64,000 nucleotides of DNA from Verrucomicrobiota bacterium (GTDB taxonomy: Bacteria; Verrucomicrobiota; Verrucomicrobiia; Chthoniobacterales; Terrimicrobiaceae), in assembly GCA_018970255.1 (NCBI GenBank), contig JAGWWS010000004.1, forward strand, positions 1 to 64,000, given 5' to 3'. Numbering within the stretch: the stretch's first letter is position 1; the number at the start of each line of letters is the position of its first letter. Positions 53,363-62,151 of the stretch are shown here, piece after piece. The notes beneath the pieces are model-generated. The model was given only the letters and a program-made list of their open reading frames with translations. It was not told the origin of the DNA and did not search any database. A program made the translations under genes and the position numbers.

Positions 53363-53783
53363 GTGACACGGAAGTTCTTTCTCATACCTCTTGTCCTCTT
53401 CGCAGGAATTTTTTTGGAGCAGTTATTTGGTGCTGCGTAGCGCCATCGCCGGATTTGGCAAAAATTCAATGGATACTGGAGTGGCTCGGCAACTGGGCGG
53501 ATGCCAATCCTACTTTCATAAACTTCCCGGCATTCGGGACGCTGGCGTTGCTGATCCTTTCGTTACTCGCTGTTTGTCTGAATCGCTGTGTGACATTTGC
53601 TCCCGCGTTTTTAGCGCGGTTTTCGTCAGCTTGCTGGCCATCATTTTGGAGTGTTTGCAAGTCCCCATGCCGGGTCGCTTTTTTGATCCTGTAAATATTG
53701 CGTGGTCGATTGCAGGAGCATTTTTTTGGGGCTTTTGCGCTGGCTCCCTCTTTGAAGATTTTCAGGCCCCCTTAGATTTGTGA
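53363..53783 (+). pseudogene. VanZ-like membrane protein gene, broken by frameshifts
   Basis: The pieces of one VanZ-like membrane protein are spread over three frames. Frame 2 from GTG at 53363 gives TRKFFLIPLVLFAGIFLEQLFG and then a stop (53438-53440). Frame 1 then gives SPDLAKIQWILEWLGNWADA and a hydrophobic helix (FGTLALLILSLLAVC), and frame 0 gives FVSLLAIILECLQVPMPGRFFD, which matches the VanZ E-QxxxPGRxxD block, and PVNIAWSIAGAFFWGFCAG. Two net frameshifts are needed, near 53430-53450 and near 53590-53620. Each piece continues as membrane helix, which suggests recent damage or a sequencing error. The end overlaps the next start (GTG at 53780). Confidence 0.6.
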
Positions 53784-54541
53784 AAAAGTTTCCGTCTGTT
53801 CGTTTTTTGGGAGTCAATTTAGCTGCCATCGAAGTTTCAGAGGCGGTTCATTTGGCCTGCAGAGGAGGACTTTTTCTGGCGCCATCCGGGCCCGGATTGT
53901 GTGACTTGGAGTTCGATAAAGAATACCGAAATGCTTTGCTGGGAGCGGATGTGAACCTTCCCGACAGTGGTCTGGCGATTCTGCTGGCGCGCTTTCTCCG
54001 AATGGGACGTCTGCCGCGAACATCAGGCTTGGGTTTTCTCGAGGCTCTACTTGAGCGGCCTGAACTTCAAAAAGCCGGCGCAACTTTTTGGGTCATGCCA
54101 TCGCGGGAGTCTATGGAGCGAAATTTGGTGTGGCTGCGCAAAAAGGGTCTGCAGGTTTGTGCGGACGACTGCTATATTGCGCCTCTTTACCCCAAGCGAG
54201 GGCCAGTGGCCGATGTTGACCTCTTGGATCGACTGTGCAAGCGGTGTGTGCGTTTTGTTTTTGTCTGCACCGGCAGCGGGACGCAGGAAAAGCTAGGCCT
54301 TTGGCTGAAAGAGAATTTGCCCGATCGACCGGCCATTTGTTGCATAGGTGCGGCAATTGGGTTTCTCAGTGGCGATCAAGTCCGGATTCCAAATTGGTCG
54401 GACAGGATGTGTCTAGGGTGGCTTTTTCGGTGCTTTTCTGAGCCAAAAAAGTTTGTTCCACGATACGCTGCGGCCACACGCTTAATTTGGTTGGCTTTAA
54501 GACACCATTCCGAACCTCCACCGATAGCCCAGATCTTTTAA
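53780..54541 (+). CDS. WecG/TagA/CpsF family glycosyltransferase
   Basis: A 253-residue protein of the GT26 family. Visible signatures are VRFLGVNLAAIEVSEAV at the start, ADVNLPDSGLAILLARFLRMG (about 54-74) where an Asp serves in catalysis in this family, FVFVCTGSGTQEKLGLWL and CCIGAAIGFLSGDQVRIPNW (about 194-213). It probably transfers an N-acetylhexosaminuronic or ManNAc-type sugar to the lipid-linked primer. Start is GTG at 53780, overlapping the stop of the broken VanZ-like gene, which indicates former coupling. It is followed by a strong terminator. Confidence 0.85.
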   Translation: MKKFPSVRFLGVNLAAIEVSEAVHLACRGGLFLAPSGPGLCDLEFDKEYRNALLGADVNLPDSGLAILLARFLRMGRLPRTSGLGFLEALLERPELQKAGATFWVMPSRESMERNLVWLRKKGLQVCADDCYIAPLYPKRGPVADVDLLDRLCKRCVRFVFVCTGSGTQEKLGLWLKENLPDRPAICCIGAAIGFLSGDQVRIPNWSDRMCLGWLFRCFSEPKKFVPRYAAATRLIWLALRHHSEPPPIAQIF

Positions 54542-54574
54542 TTCAACTGCAGCTTAGTTTCTCTGATGGAAAAG

Positions 54575-54599
54575 CGGATTCGAAAGAATCCGTTTTTTT
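54575..54599 (+). terminator. Rho-independent terminator closing the EPS locus
   Basis: A perfect 7-bp stem CGGATTC/GAATCCG with a GAAA tetraloop is followed by seven T. It separates the plus-strand EPS operon from the convergent sugar transferase gene, whose stop lies just downstream; A-rich bases before the stem may let it work weakly on the minus strand. Confidence 0.9.
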
Positions 54600-54601
54600 C
54601 T

Positions 54602-56044
54602 TTAGTAGGCTGTTTTCATGGGAACCAGTATTTGCCAAGCAGTTTGAAAGCTTATCGCGATATCTACTAAAGGAGAGTAATTTTCGATGTATTCTAGGTC
54701 AGCTTCGATCCTGCGAACGACGTCTTCATCAGTTCTGGCTTCTCCACGCATTCCGCGAACTTGGGCAAGTCCCGTGATGCCGGGTTTGACAACGCTGCGG
54801 ACGTTGTATGCAGTGAGAAGACGCTGCCATTGGCTGTTGTGTTCTGGCAAGTGTGGGCGAGGACCGACCACACTCATGTCGCCAAAAAAGACGTTTAGGA
54901 ACTGAGGAACTTCATCGAGGGAGGTTTTTCGAAGCCATCGCCCCGCTGGAAAAATCCGAGAATCCTGTTCCCGTGCTTGGCTGGTATCACGCTCGGACCC
55001 TGTGTGCATGGTGCGAAACTTGAAGATGCGAAATTGCCCCCCACCGATGCCGGAGCGCGTTTGTCTGAAGAACAAGGGACCAGGTGACTGGAGTCGCTGC
55101 AGAAACCAAACCAAAACGCAAAGCCAAGGAAACACCAAGATGATGGCTATGCCGGAAAGCAAAATGTCGTAGAGGCGTTTGAGCATTCGGTTTAGCGGAC
55201 TCTCGAGGGGCTCGCGGCGGAAGTGCACAAAATTGAGTCCATCGATTTCGGCGCTCCATGCTCTGGCCCCAAAGCGTTCTTCCAGATCATCCCAAAACAT
55301 AAGGCGAGCCCCGCGGCTTTCGGCGAGATTAAGGAAGCGAGTCATTTCCAACCGGTCGGCTGGCGGTTCCAGCCATAAAAGAACGTCTGGCGATTCACAT
55401 TCGAAAATTTTCTCAATTTCGTTGGGAATCCCTAGCCATGTGGTTTGGATTTTCCCCGTGTCAAAGTTGCTTGGGGCAACGATGCCCGAAACGCGAATGC
55501 CCATGCGTTTTTGGCGTTGAATCCACTCCGCAAGACGCTCGGGTTTTCGGAAGGCGGGCTCGCGTGTGGCAAGCAGGAATTTTTGGCGGCTGCTATCGCC
55601 AAAAGCCAAAGGAAAAACGAAATGGGGCATGGCCAAATTCGTTGCAATGAGAGTTCCGTAAAGAATTGGCAACCATGAGAAGAGAAATACGCGCGAGATT
55701 TCCTTGTCCTTTGTGGCAACGAGGAAGAACACGACGACCGTGCCGATGAAAAGCGTTTGGCGGCCGGCGAGGTGGAGGCGCCCCATGAAGAGCCCGGAGA
55801 GCCGTGCGGCGTCGTCGTTTGCATTGTAGGCTGCACGCAGTAGCAGCGCCCCGATGCCGACTCCCGCGTAAAGACTGTAGGACCAGAAGTTCCCAATAAG
55901 GTCCTTCTCAACAACAGTAATAAAAAACCAATACCACAGTGCAAAAACACCATATACGGCGATGGCTTGAAAAATCGCGTGGAGAGCAATCGCACCACGC
56001 TGGCGCTCGCGAATCACCCGAGTCCCCCCTTCGCTCTTACGCAA
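54602..56044 (-). CDS. Polyprenyl glycosylphosphotransferase, second EPS-initiating enzyme
   Basis: A 480-residue protein with N-terminal helices (about 20-145), a middle domain and the C-terminal bacterial sugar transferase core: RQTRSGIGGGQFRIFKFRTM, WLRKTSLDEVPQFLNVFFGDMSVVGPRPHLP and KPGITGLAQVRGMRGEA. It would load undecaprenyl phosphate with a sugar phosphate. It differs clearly from the enzyme at 24-25.5 kb, since the middle domain has little similarity, so two polymers or two pathways are possible. It is convergent with the EPS locus and transcribed after the O-antigen-ligase-like gene upstream (46-base gap). Confidence 0.9.
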   Translation of the reverse strand: MRKSEGGTRVIRERQRGAIALHAIFQAIAVYGVFALWYWFFITVVEKDLIGNFWSYSLYAGVGIGALLLRAAYNANDDAARLSGLFMGRLHLAGRQTLFIGTVVVFFLVATKDKEISRVFLFSWLPILYGTLIATNLAMPHFVFPLAFGDSSRQKFLLATREPAFRKPERLAEWIQRQKRMGIRVSGIVAPSNFDTGKIQTTWLGIPNEIEKIFECESPDVLLWLEPPADRLEMTRFLNLAESRGARLMFWDDLEERFGARAWSAEIDGLNFVHFRREPLESPLNRMLKRLYDILLSGIAIILVFPWLCVLVWFLQRLQSPGPLFFRQTRSGIGGGQFRIFKFRTMHTGSERDTSQAREQDSRIFPAGRWLRKTSLDEVPQFLNVFFGDMSVVGPRPHLPEHNSQWQRLLTAYNVRSVVKPGITGLAQVRGMRGEARTDEDVVRRIEADLEYIENYSPLVDIAISFQTAWQILVPMKTAY

Positions 56045-56090
56045 CTCATTTCGTTTTTATAATGCTGCGAAAATGAAGATTTTCAAGAAT

Positions 56091-57461
56091 CTACTGTGAG
56101 CGCGAGGAAACCTTTTTGCGCGCCAGGTTCGACCAAGCCACGGCAGCGGTGCAGAGAGCAAAGAGCTGCAGTCCCGCGATCTGGAATGGGAAATCAATGC
56201 ACCCGTGAACCATGAAGCCGATTAGAGAGAGCATGCAAGAAGCGGCCAGGATTCGAGTCTCTGGCGAGTGATTGAAGATGGCATGGAATGCGGAGAGGAA
56301 AACTGCGCCGCCGAATAAAGCAAACCATGCAACCGCTCCTGCCCAACCCCATTCCATCGGGGTCTGTAGGGCATCGGAGTGGGCGAAGTCGTAGCGTCCC
56401 TCGAGCGGGACTTTGGATTGCGCGCGGTGGGTGTCGAAAACTTTTTCGAAGGTTCCGGGTCCGAAACCGAGTGGACCTGTGGCTGGCAGCGATTCCTCGA
56501 GAATGATTCGGTAGGCTGAGACGCGGCCGCTTTCCGGCGCGACTTGTTTCAATGCCCCCTCGTTCCAACGCTTGATCGTTTTTTCCAATCCGAACGACAG
56601 GGTGAGCAAAACTACGGCGGCAAGACCAGCGGCGATCGGCAGAAGAAGAGATTTGAGTTTTGGACGATTTGTGCTCTCCCGGCGCAAGGTGAAGATCCAG
56701 ATTGCAAAACACAGCAGCAGGCCAGCGGAGATGATGTTTGCAGCGCGGGAAACATTCACGAATGCCGCTGCGGCGGTGGTGAGGGCGGCGAGTGTCCAGA
56801 GAACTCGGCTGGCATTGGCGTTTTCTCGCATGAAGGAGCGGATGGCCAGGCCGACGGTGAGGGGTAGGACAAGGTTGATGAAGGCGCCGGCGTTGGCGTG
56901 GTAGCGGAAGACGGCGAAGAAGGTGTTGCCGAGGTTGTTTTCCAAGTCCCAAAAAATGGATGGGGCATCAGTGAGGCGCTGGGCGAGACCGAGGATGACG
57001 ATGCTGGTTCCAGTCCCAGCGATGGTGATCCAGAGCCGGTCACGCCAGATTCGATTGGCGGCCATGTCGCAGGCGATCGCGAACGCACCGAGGACTCCGG
57101 TGACCAGTAGCATGGAGGGTAGAACCATTTGTTGGTCGAAAAAGCCGGGCCATCCGGGAAGCGGCTGGTCGCGGTGAACGAAAACGCCCGCGAATTCGAC
57201 GAATTGTTTTTTTGCGTTCCATGCCATCAACCAGCCTTGGAGGAGCAGAAAGCCGAGTGCTGCTGTGGGGATGGCGGGGATTCGCGGCAAACGGAACCGG
57301 AGCAGGAGGCCGAGCAAAAATACCACGGTGTTCGCGATGAGTAGCCAAGAGATGAGTTCGCGCGTCCATGGCCGCGTGCCGCCGTAAAGCCAGGCGGAGA
57401 GGACGATATTCGCCAAAAGCATCCACCGCGCGGCTTCAAGGGGAAATTGGAAAAAGGTCAT
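56091..57461 (-). CDS. O-antigen ligase-like membrane protein
   Basis: A 456-residue polytopic protein. Ten or more helices are visible and a conserved loop at about 310-370 contains ESLPATGPLGFGPGTFEKVFDTH and RYDFAHSDALQTPMEWG; the H-S-D pattern in a late loop is characteristic of the Wzy_C/O-antigen ligase family. It may ligate or polymerise the glycan begun by the adjacent initiating transferase. It has the same orientation as that gene and a GC-rich composition, unlike the two other family members in the window. Start ATG at 57461 is divergent from two small lipoprotein genes. Confidence 0.8.
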   Translation of the reverse strand: MTFFQFPLEAARWMLLANIVLSAWLYGGTRPWTRELISWLLIANTVVFLLGLLLRFRLPRIPAIPTAALGFLLLQGWLMAWNAKKQFVEFAGVFVHRDQPLPGWPGFFDQQMVLPSMLLVTGVLGAFAIACDMAANRIWRDRLWITIAGTGTSIVILGLAQRLTDAPSIFWDLENNLGNTFFAVFRYHANAGAFINLVLPLTVGLAIRSFMRENANASRVLWTLAALTTAAAAFVNVSRAANIISAGLLLCFAIWIFTLRRESTNRPKLKSLLLPIAAGLAAVVLLTLSFGLEKTIKRWNEGALKQVAPESGRVSAYRIILEESLPATGPLGFGPGTFEKVFDTHRAQSKVPLEGRYDFAHSDALQTPMEWGWAGAVAWFALFGGAVFLSAFHAIFNHSPETRILAASCMLSLIGFMVHGCIDFPFQIAGLQLFALCTAAVAWSNLARKKVSSRSQ

Positions 57462-57539
57462 GCGGGGAGGCCGTGACGCGAAGTTTGGAAGTGAGCGCTG
57501 TCGGCGTCAATGCGGTTGCGCCGTTTCGGTTGATGGCAC

Positions 57540-57797
57540 ATGATTTCTATGATGAGTCTTTTGAGAGCGAGCGCGGTGGCCTGTGGTTTGCTTTTGGTTG
57601 GCTGTGCCGGGATGGAGACTGCGGCGCCGGATCCGCTGCGTCAGCGGTTGGTGGCGCGGGAGCAGGAGTCGCTCGTGTCTCTCGCGATCGAACGGTCGGG
57701 ATTTATCGACTCCACGGGGCCGGTGGTCGAAGTGCCGCTGCCGAGGCCTGATTTGATGCGGCAACCGGCGGAATTGGTTCCCTGGACGGAGAATTGA
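57540..57797 (+). CDS. Small lipoprotein
   Basis: 85 residues with a hydrophobic signal ending in the lipobox LLVGC, so it would be lipidated on Cys at residue 22. The mature part is about 64 residues, mostly polar (REQESLVSLAIERSGF, VVEVPLPRPDLMRQPAELVPW). No family is recognised. There are two further in-frame ATG codons at 57549 and 57552, either of which keeps the signal. It precedes another lipoprotein gene, whose ATG lies two bases after its stop, so the two are probably co-transcribed. Confidence 0.6.
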   Translation: MISMMSLLRASAVACGLLLVGCAGMETAAPDPLRQRLVAREQESLVSLAIERSGFIDSTGPVVEVPLPRPDLMRQPAELVPWTEN

Positions 57798-57799
57798 TT

Positions 57800-58450
57800 A
57801 TGGGCGCGATCGGATTTTTCAAAAGAGCTCTCGCGGCTTCGGCGGCGGGGGTTTTGCTGTGTTCTTGCGAGTCGGTGGTTCAGCCGAGGGGCGAAATTGA
57901 AATCAAGAATTCGGCGAAGGTCGGGAGTGGTCCGGTTTTTGTTTTGGATACGTTTCACCATGCGAATCCGGAATTGGAAACCAAGCTTGCCGCCGACTTG
58001 CGCGAGGCGCTCGGGAAACGGGGATTCCAAGTTTCGAAGGAAATTTCGAAATCCAAGCTCGTGCTGCTGGCGACGCCGGGACGTATTCGAGTGGGATCGG
58101 GTGGCAATGCCACTCAGTCGCGTTTGGAGCGCTCGCCGTTCTTGGCCGGCGGGGTGGTGGGGATGACGCGGGCTTCCGATGTGGCGGCGGCGAGGTTGCT
58201 CAAGGCTCCTGCGTCCGGAGGGGGCGAGACTTTTTGGAAGGCGGGATTGCTTTTGACGGCGGTGGACCGGAAGGAGTTTGAGGAGTTCGGGAAGAAGAGC
58301 GATTCGTTGCCGCATGTTTGGCGGGCTTATGCGGGGACACAATTAGAGAAGCCGTCGTGGAGCAGTGTTTCGCCGGGGCTTGTGGAGGCGGTGGCGGATG
58401 CGGCGGCGCGCACGATTCCTTCGGCGCAGCCCGCGAAGCCGCAACCTTAG
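57800..58450 (+). CDS. Lipoprotein of unknown function
   Basis: 216 residues. A signal peptide ends in the lipobox LLCSC (lipidated Cys at about 24). The mature part contains KVGSGPVFVLDTFHHANPELETKLAADLREALGKRGFQV, a beta-strand followed by a helix, resembling the arrangement of small envelope lipoproteins such as DUF4410-type, but the match is only general. The start is ATG at 57800; a TTG two codons upstream is less likely. Its stop codon overlaps the convergent ABC fusion stop (58447-58450). Function unknown. Confidence 0.65.
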   Translation: MGAIGFFKRALAASAAGVLLCSCESVVQPRGEIEIKNSAKVGSGPVFVLDTFHHANPELETKLAADLREALGKRGFQVSKEISKSKLVLLATPGRIRVGSGGNATQSRLERSPFLAGGVVGMTRASDVAAARLLKAPASGGGETFWKAGLLLTAVDRKEFEEFGKKSDSLPHVWRAYAGTQLEKPSWSSVSPGLVEAVADAAARTIPSAQPAKPQP

Positions 58451-61400
58451 GAAATTCTGAGGCGGATTTGGCGGCGGAGGATGAGGGTGAGAATGGCGAA
58501 GAGGGCGAGGGTGGAGACAATCAGGACGGCGGTGTTGAACCAGAGGATGCCGATGCGGATGCCGAAGTATTCCTTCACGGGGCCGAAGAAGACATTGAGG
58601 TGGCGGTTTTCGCGGTAGTCGCTTTGTTCCATCTCGGCTTTGGAAATGAGGTCGGTGACTTTGCGGTTCACATAGATTTGCTCGGCGGTGGTGCCGCTGC
58701 CGAGGTTGCGGAAGCGGGTGGGGTCGAAGGGGGCGCCGGCGATGGCCCTGTCGATTTGGCGGAAGGCGCCGCGGAGTTCGCGGGGGTTCGAGCCTTCGAG
58801 GCCGGAGAGGAAGGCGAGGGCGTCCTTGAGGTCTTCGAGGCGGCGGCCGCCGTCGGTGTCGGACGCGCGGTTGCGGATGTTTTCGTCGATGAGGGCTTGG
58901 ATTTTTTCCTGGCGGCGGGTGAGGGGGTTGAGCTTCGACTGGGCGTAGACGAGGGCTTCGTAGGACCAGCGGGTGGGCATGATTTCGCAGATCGGCGGGA
59001 CTTGGAGGTCGCTGCGGGGCGGCATGGCGCTGCCGGGGTGCCTGTTGACCCACTGCTGGATGGCGTGGATGAAATCGAGGTTGCGGTTCATCTCCTCGTA
59101 TTTGATGAGGGCGCCGCTGAGGATGATCTGGGGGATGAGGATGACGGGGATGATGAGGATGCCGGTTTTGCTTTGGGAGACGAGCGAGGAGATGACGAGG
59201 CCGATGGCGGCGCCGTTCGCGGCGGTGAGGAACATCGCGGTGAAAACAATCCAGAAGCCGTCGCGCAGCGAGAGGAGGGCATTGCCGATGAGGGCGAAGA
59301 GCGCGCATTGGATGACGGCGAAGAAGCCGAGGGTGAGGACCTTCGCGGCGGTGTAGAAGGCGAGGTTCACATCGAGGTTCCGCTCGCGCATGAGGACGGG
59401 GCGGTCATGGATGATGTCGTCCACGCTATTCGTGAGGCCGAGGAACATGGCGACGACGAGCGAGAGGAAGAGGTAGGTGGGGATGTGGAAGGAGGAGGCG
59501 AAATCGTAGACTTCGCTCTCGGAGTAGCGGAGCACGAGGCCGGTGAGGAGTGCGAGCAGCGGGGCCTCGAGGATGGTGGTGAGGAGGTTCGCACGGTTGC
59601 GCAGTTTGCTGAGGAAGGCGCGGCGGAGGAGGATGGTGAATTGGCGCCACTGCTCGCGGGCGCGGAGGCCTTCGCGGCGGCGTGGTGCCGGTGGCTGGGC
59701 TGCGGCGGGTTCGCGGGGGGCGGGCGTGGATTGGACATCCTTGAGCAGGCGGTGGGCGTCGAATTTGTCGCGCCAGTAGTCGGGTGAGAACCGGCGGGCG
59801 GGGACGAGCTGGCCGCGGTCGTTTTCCTCGAGGATGATGTCGCCGCCGAGGTCGCGCAGCGGGGTTTCGAGCACATCGAAAATGAATTCCGGGCGGGTGG
59901 TGCCGCAGTTTTCGCAGGCGCCGGAGGATTCCTTGGCGAGGGTGTCCGCGGCATCGGCGAAGTATTCGAGCGTTTCGCGCGGGGTGCCGAAGAAGACGAG
60001 CTTCCCGCCGCGGTCGAGGACGATCGCCTTGTGGAACATCTGGAAGATGCGGGAGGTCGGCTGGTGGATCGTGACGATGACGATTTTGTTGTGCGCCATG
60101 TCGCGGATGATTTCCATGATGTGCTCGGAATCCTTCGAGCTGAGGCCGCTGGTGGGCTCGTCGAAGAGGAACACATCGGCGGTGCTGACCATGTCGAGGC
60201 CGATGTTGAGGCGCTTGCGCTCGCCGCCGCTGAGGGTTTTGCGGGCGGCGGGGCCGACGACGGAGTTCCGTCGCTCGTTGAGGCCGAGCTCGGCGAGCTT
60301 CGCATCGATGCGGCGCATGCGCTCGCGGCGGCCGATGTGGGGGGCGCGGATGGCGGCCGCGAAGTCGAGGTTCTCGGCGATGGTGAGCTGTTCGTCGAAG
60401 GCGTCGTATTGCGGGATGTAGGCGACATATTTCCGCAGGGCGCCGTGGTGGGCGTAGAGCGGCTGGTTGTTGAAAAGGACCGAGCCGGAGGCGGGGGCGA
60501 ACTGGCCTGAGAGGGCGCGGAGCAGGGTGCTCTTGCCGCAACCGCTCGCGCCCATCACGCAGACCAGTTCCCCGCGTTCGACCGAGAACGAGATGCCATC
60601 GAGGGCGGTGGCGCCACCGCGGAATTTGCAAACGAGGTCGCGGGCCTCGAGGGTGCGGACGAGGTTCCTTTCCTCCTCGATGATTTGTTCGGTGAAGTCG
60701 CAGCGGAGGACCTGGCCGGTGTCGATGCGGATGAGGTCGCCATCGGCGAGCGGGGCGGTGTTCCGCACCGGCATGCCGCCCACGAGGATTGGGCGGTCAG
60801 ATTGCAGGACATCCACGCGGCCGACCTTTTGTTCGTAGTCGCACGAGATTTTCAGGAGGACCTCGCCGCCGTGGCCGGGCGAGAGGAGGATGTCGTCTTC
60901 TTCCAGTTGTCCGGGGTCGTTCGAGACGAGGTATTCGCTTTTGGTCGGCTTCAGTTCGAACCGGCCGCCATAGGACCGGGCGCGCTGGCGGAGGTAGTCG
61001 AGGTCGAGGACGCTGTCGTTGTGGAAGACGATTTTGTCCTCGAGCGTTGCGGAGACCTCGCGGCCGCGCTCGAGCCGGGCGCCATTGAGGACGGCATCGA
61101 CATCCTTGAGCGCGCGCACACTGACCCTCAAACCGAAGGCGACGCGCAGGCAGGAGTCGCGCGACTGGTTTTTTTCGAGGGTCACTTCGTCCCCGTCGTC
61201 CACCTCGACGAAGATTTCGGGCAGGGTGACATTTTTCTTTGCGTTGAAATAGAAGATGAGGTCCGCATAGGTGAGGACCATGTCGTCGATGAGCACGCGC
61301 TGGCCGGAGTAGAGGCGCGCGAACGAGCCGGGCTCGAGGGCGCGGCCCTGGACGATGAGGGTGCGGCCGCTGAGGTTTTTCAGGATCACTAGGTCGCCGA

Positions 61401-62040
61401 AGCGGTAGGAATTCAGCCGCTCGCCGGGCTGGAAATCGTGGACCACCACATCCGACTCGTCCGGGTGGCCGAAGCTCACCATTTCCAGCGGCGAGGCGCC
61501 GGAGGAGTAAACGGAGGGGTCGGCCTTCGCATCGGCGTTGAGTTGGTAAACGATGTCGATGGCCTGCGAGGCCATGCCGAGGCGCGACATGAAGGCGTAG
61601 TAGGCGACCACGGCTTCGTTTTTGAGGCCGGCGCGGGCGATGAGGTCGTAGAGCTGGACGCCGAGGAGGATTTTGCGCTCCTCGCTGAGCTGGCCGGAGA
61701 GTTTTTGCGCGACGGCGTCGAGGTCCTGCTTTTGGAGCAATGCGGTGCGGAAAAGTTCGCGGAGGTCGGAGTAAACCGCGTCCGGGTAATCGTAGCGGAG
61801 GAAGCCGAGGCTGGAGTCGATTTCCTCCTCGAGCAATTCGCCGTCCACGCGCGAGAAGGCGGCGAGGACCTGGATGAGGGTGGGGAGGAGGTTCGGCGCT
61901 TCGACCACGGTGCGTGGGCGGCCCTGGATGCGGCGGGCGAGGCGGCGGAGTGCGGACTGGGCTCCGGAGGCCAGGCGGAGGAAACCCTCGAGGCGGCTTT
62001 GCAGGCCGGGCTGATTCGAGGAGCTTTGGGAGGGGTCCAC
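58447..62040 (-). CDS. TerB-FHA-ABCG fusion transporter
   Basis: About 1197 residues. From the N-terminus: a TerB-like helical domain (about 45-140, LLPTLIQVLAAFSRVDGELLEEEI), an FHA-like beta-sandwich (about 205-270), a second FHA-like domain (about 330-455, YLVSNDPGQLEEDDILLSPGHGG), an ABC ATPase with Walker A GASGCGKST (about 495-503), signature LSGGERKRLNIGLDM, Walker B VFLFDEPTSGLSS and switch VTIHQPTSR, then an ABC2-type membrane domain of about six helices. The ATPase-then-membrane order is that of ABCG/White half-transporters, usually dimeric exporters. The start is taken as GTG at 62040; the open frame continues further only as antisense of rph. The GC-rich gene is convergent with the lipoprotein gene. 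Substrate unknown. Confidence 0.8.
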   Translation of the reverse strand: MDPSQSSSNQPGLQSRLEGFLRLASGAQSALRRLARRIQGRPRTVVEAPNLLPTLIQVLAAFSRVDGELLEEEIDSSLGFLRYDYPDAVYSDLRELFRTALLQKQDLDAVAQKLSGQLSEERKILLGVQLYDLIARAGLKNEAVVAYYAFMSRLGMASQAIDIVYQLNADAKADPSVYSSGASPLEMVSFGHPDESDVVVHDFQPGERLNSYRFGDLVILKNLSGRTLIVQGRALEPGSFARLYSGQRVLIDDMVLTYADLIFYFNAKKNVTLPEIFVEVDDGDEVTLEKNQSRDSCLRVAFGLRVSVRALKDVDAVLNGARLERGREVSATLEDKIVFHNDSVLDLDYLRQRARSYGGRFELKPTKSEYLVSNDPGQLEEDDILLSPGHGGEVLLKISCDYEQKVGRVDVLQSDRPILVGGMPVRNTAPLADGDLIRIDTGQVLRCDFTEQIIEEERNLVRTLEARDLVCKFRGGATALDGISFSVERGELVCVMGASGCGKSTLLRALSGQFAPASGSVLFNNQPLYAHHGALRKYVAYIPQYDAFDEQLTIAENLDFAAAIRAPHIGRRERMRRIDAKLAELGLNERRNSVVGPAARKTLSGGERKRLNIGLDMVSTADVFLFDEPTSGLSSKDSEHIMEIIRDMAHNKIVIVTIHQPTSRIFQMFHKAIVLDRGGKLVFFGTPRETLEYFADAADTLAKESSGACENCGTTRPEFIFDVLETPLRDLGGDIILEENDRGQLVPARRFSPDYWRDKFDAHRLLKDVQSTPAPREPAAAQPPAPRRREGLRAREQWRQFTILLRRAFLSKLRNRANLLTTILEAPLLALLTGLVLRYSESEVYDFASSFHIPTYLFLSLVVAMFLGLTNSVDDIIHDRPVLMRERNLDVNLAFYTAAKVLTLGFFAVIQCALFALIGNALLSLRDGFWIVFTAMFLTAANGAAIGLVISSLVSQSKTGILIIPVILIPQIILSGALIKYEEMNRNLDFIHAIQQWVNRHPGSAMPPRSDLQVPPICEIMPTRWSYEALVYAQSKLNPLTRRQEKIQALIDENIRNRASDTDGGRRLEDLKDALAFLSGLEGSNPRELRGAFRQIDRAIAGAPFDPTRFRNLGSGTTAEQIYVNRKVTDLISKAEMEQSDYRENRHLNVFFGPVKEYFGIRIGILWFNTAVLIVSTLALFAILTLILRRQIRLRIS

Positions 62041-62151
62041 TGACGGGCAAAATATCCGCGGCTTGGCGCGCTGGCAATCCGCTCCTCGGGTGGTGCGTTT
62101 TCTGCCGAAAAACCATTGCCCCCGCCCCCGCGCCCCCGTCACATTCGCCCG

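Noticed and set aside
58318-59787. Plus-strand open frame of about 490 codons rich in Glu/Gly/Val
   Set aside because: It is antisense to the ABC fusion's membrane domain and starts inside the lipoprotein gene; composition is that of a codon-bias shadow.
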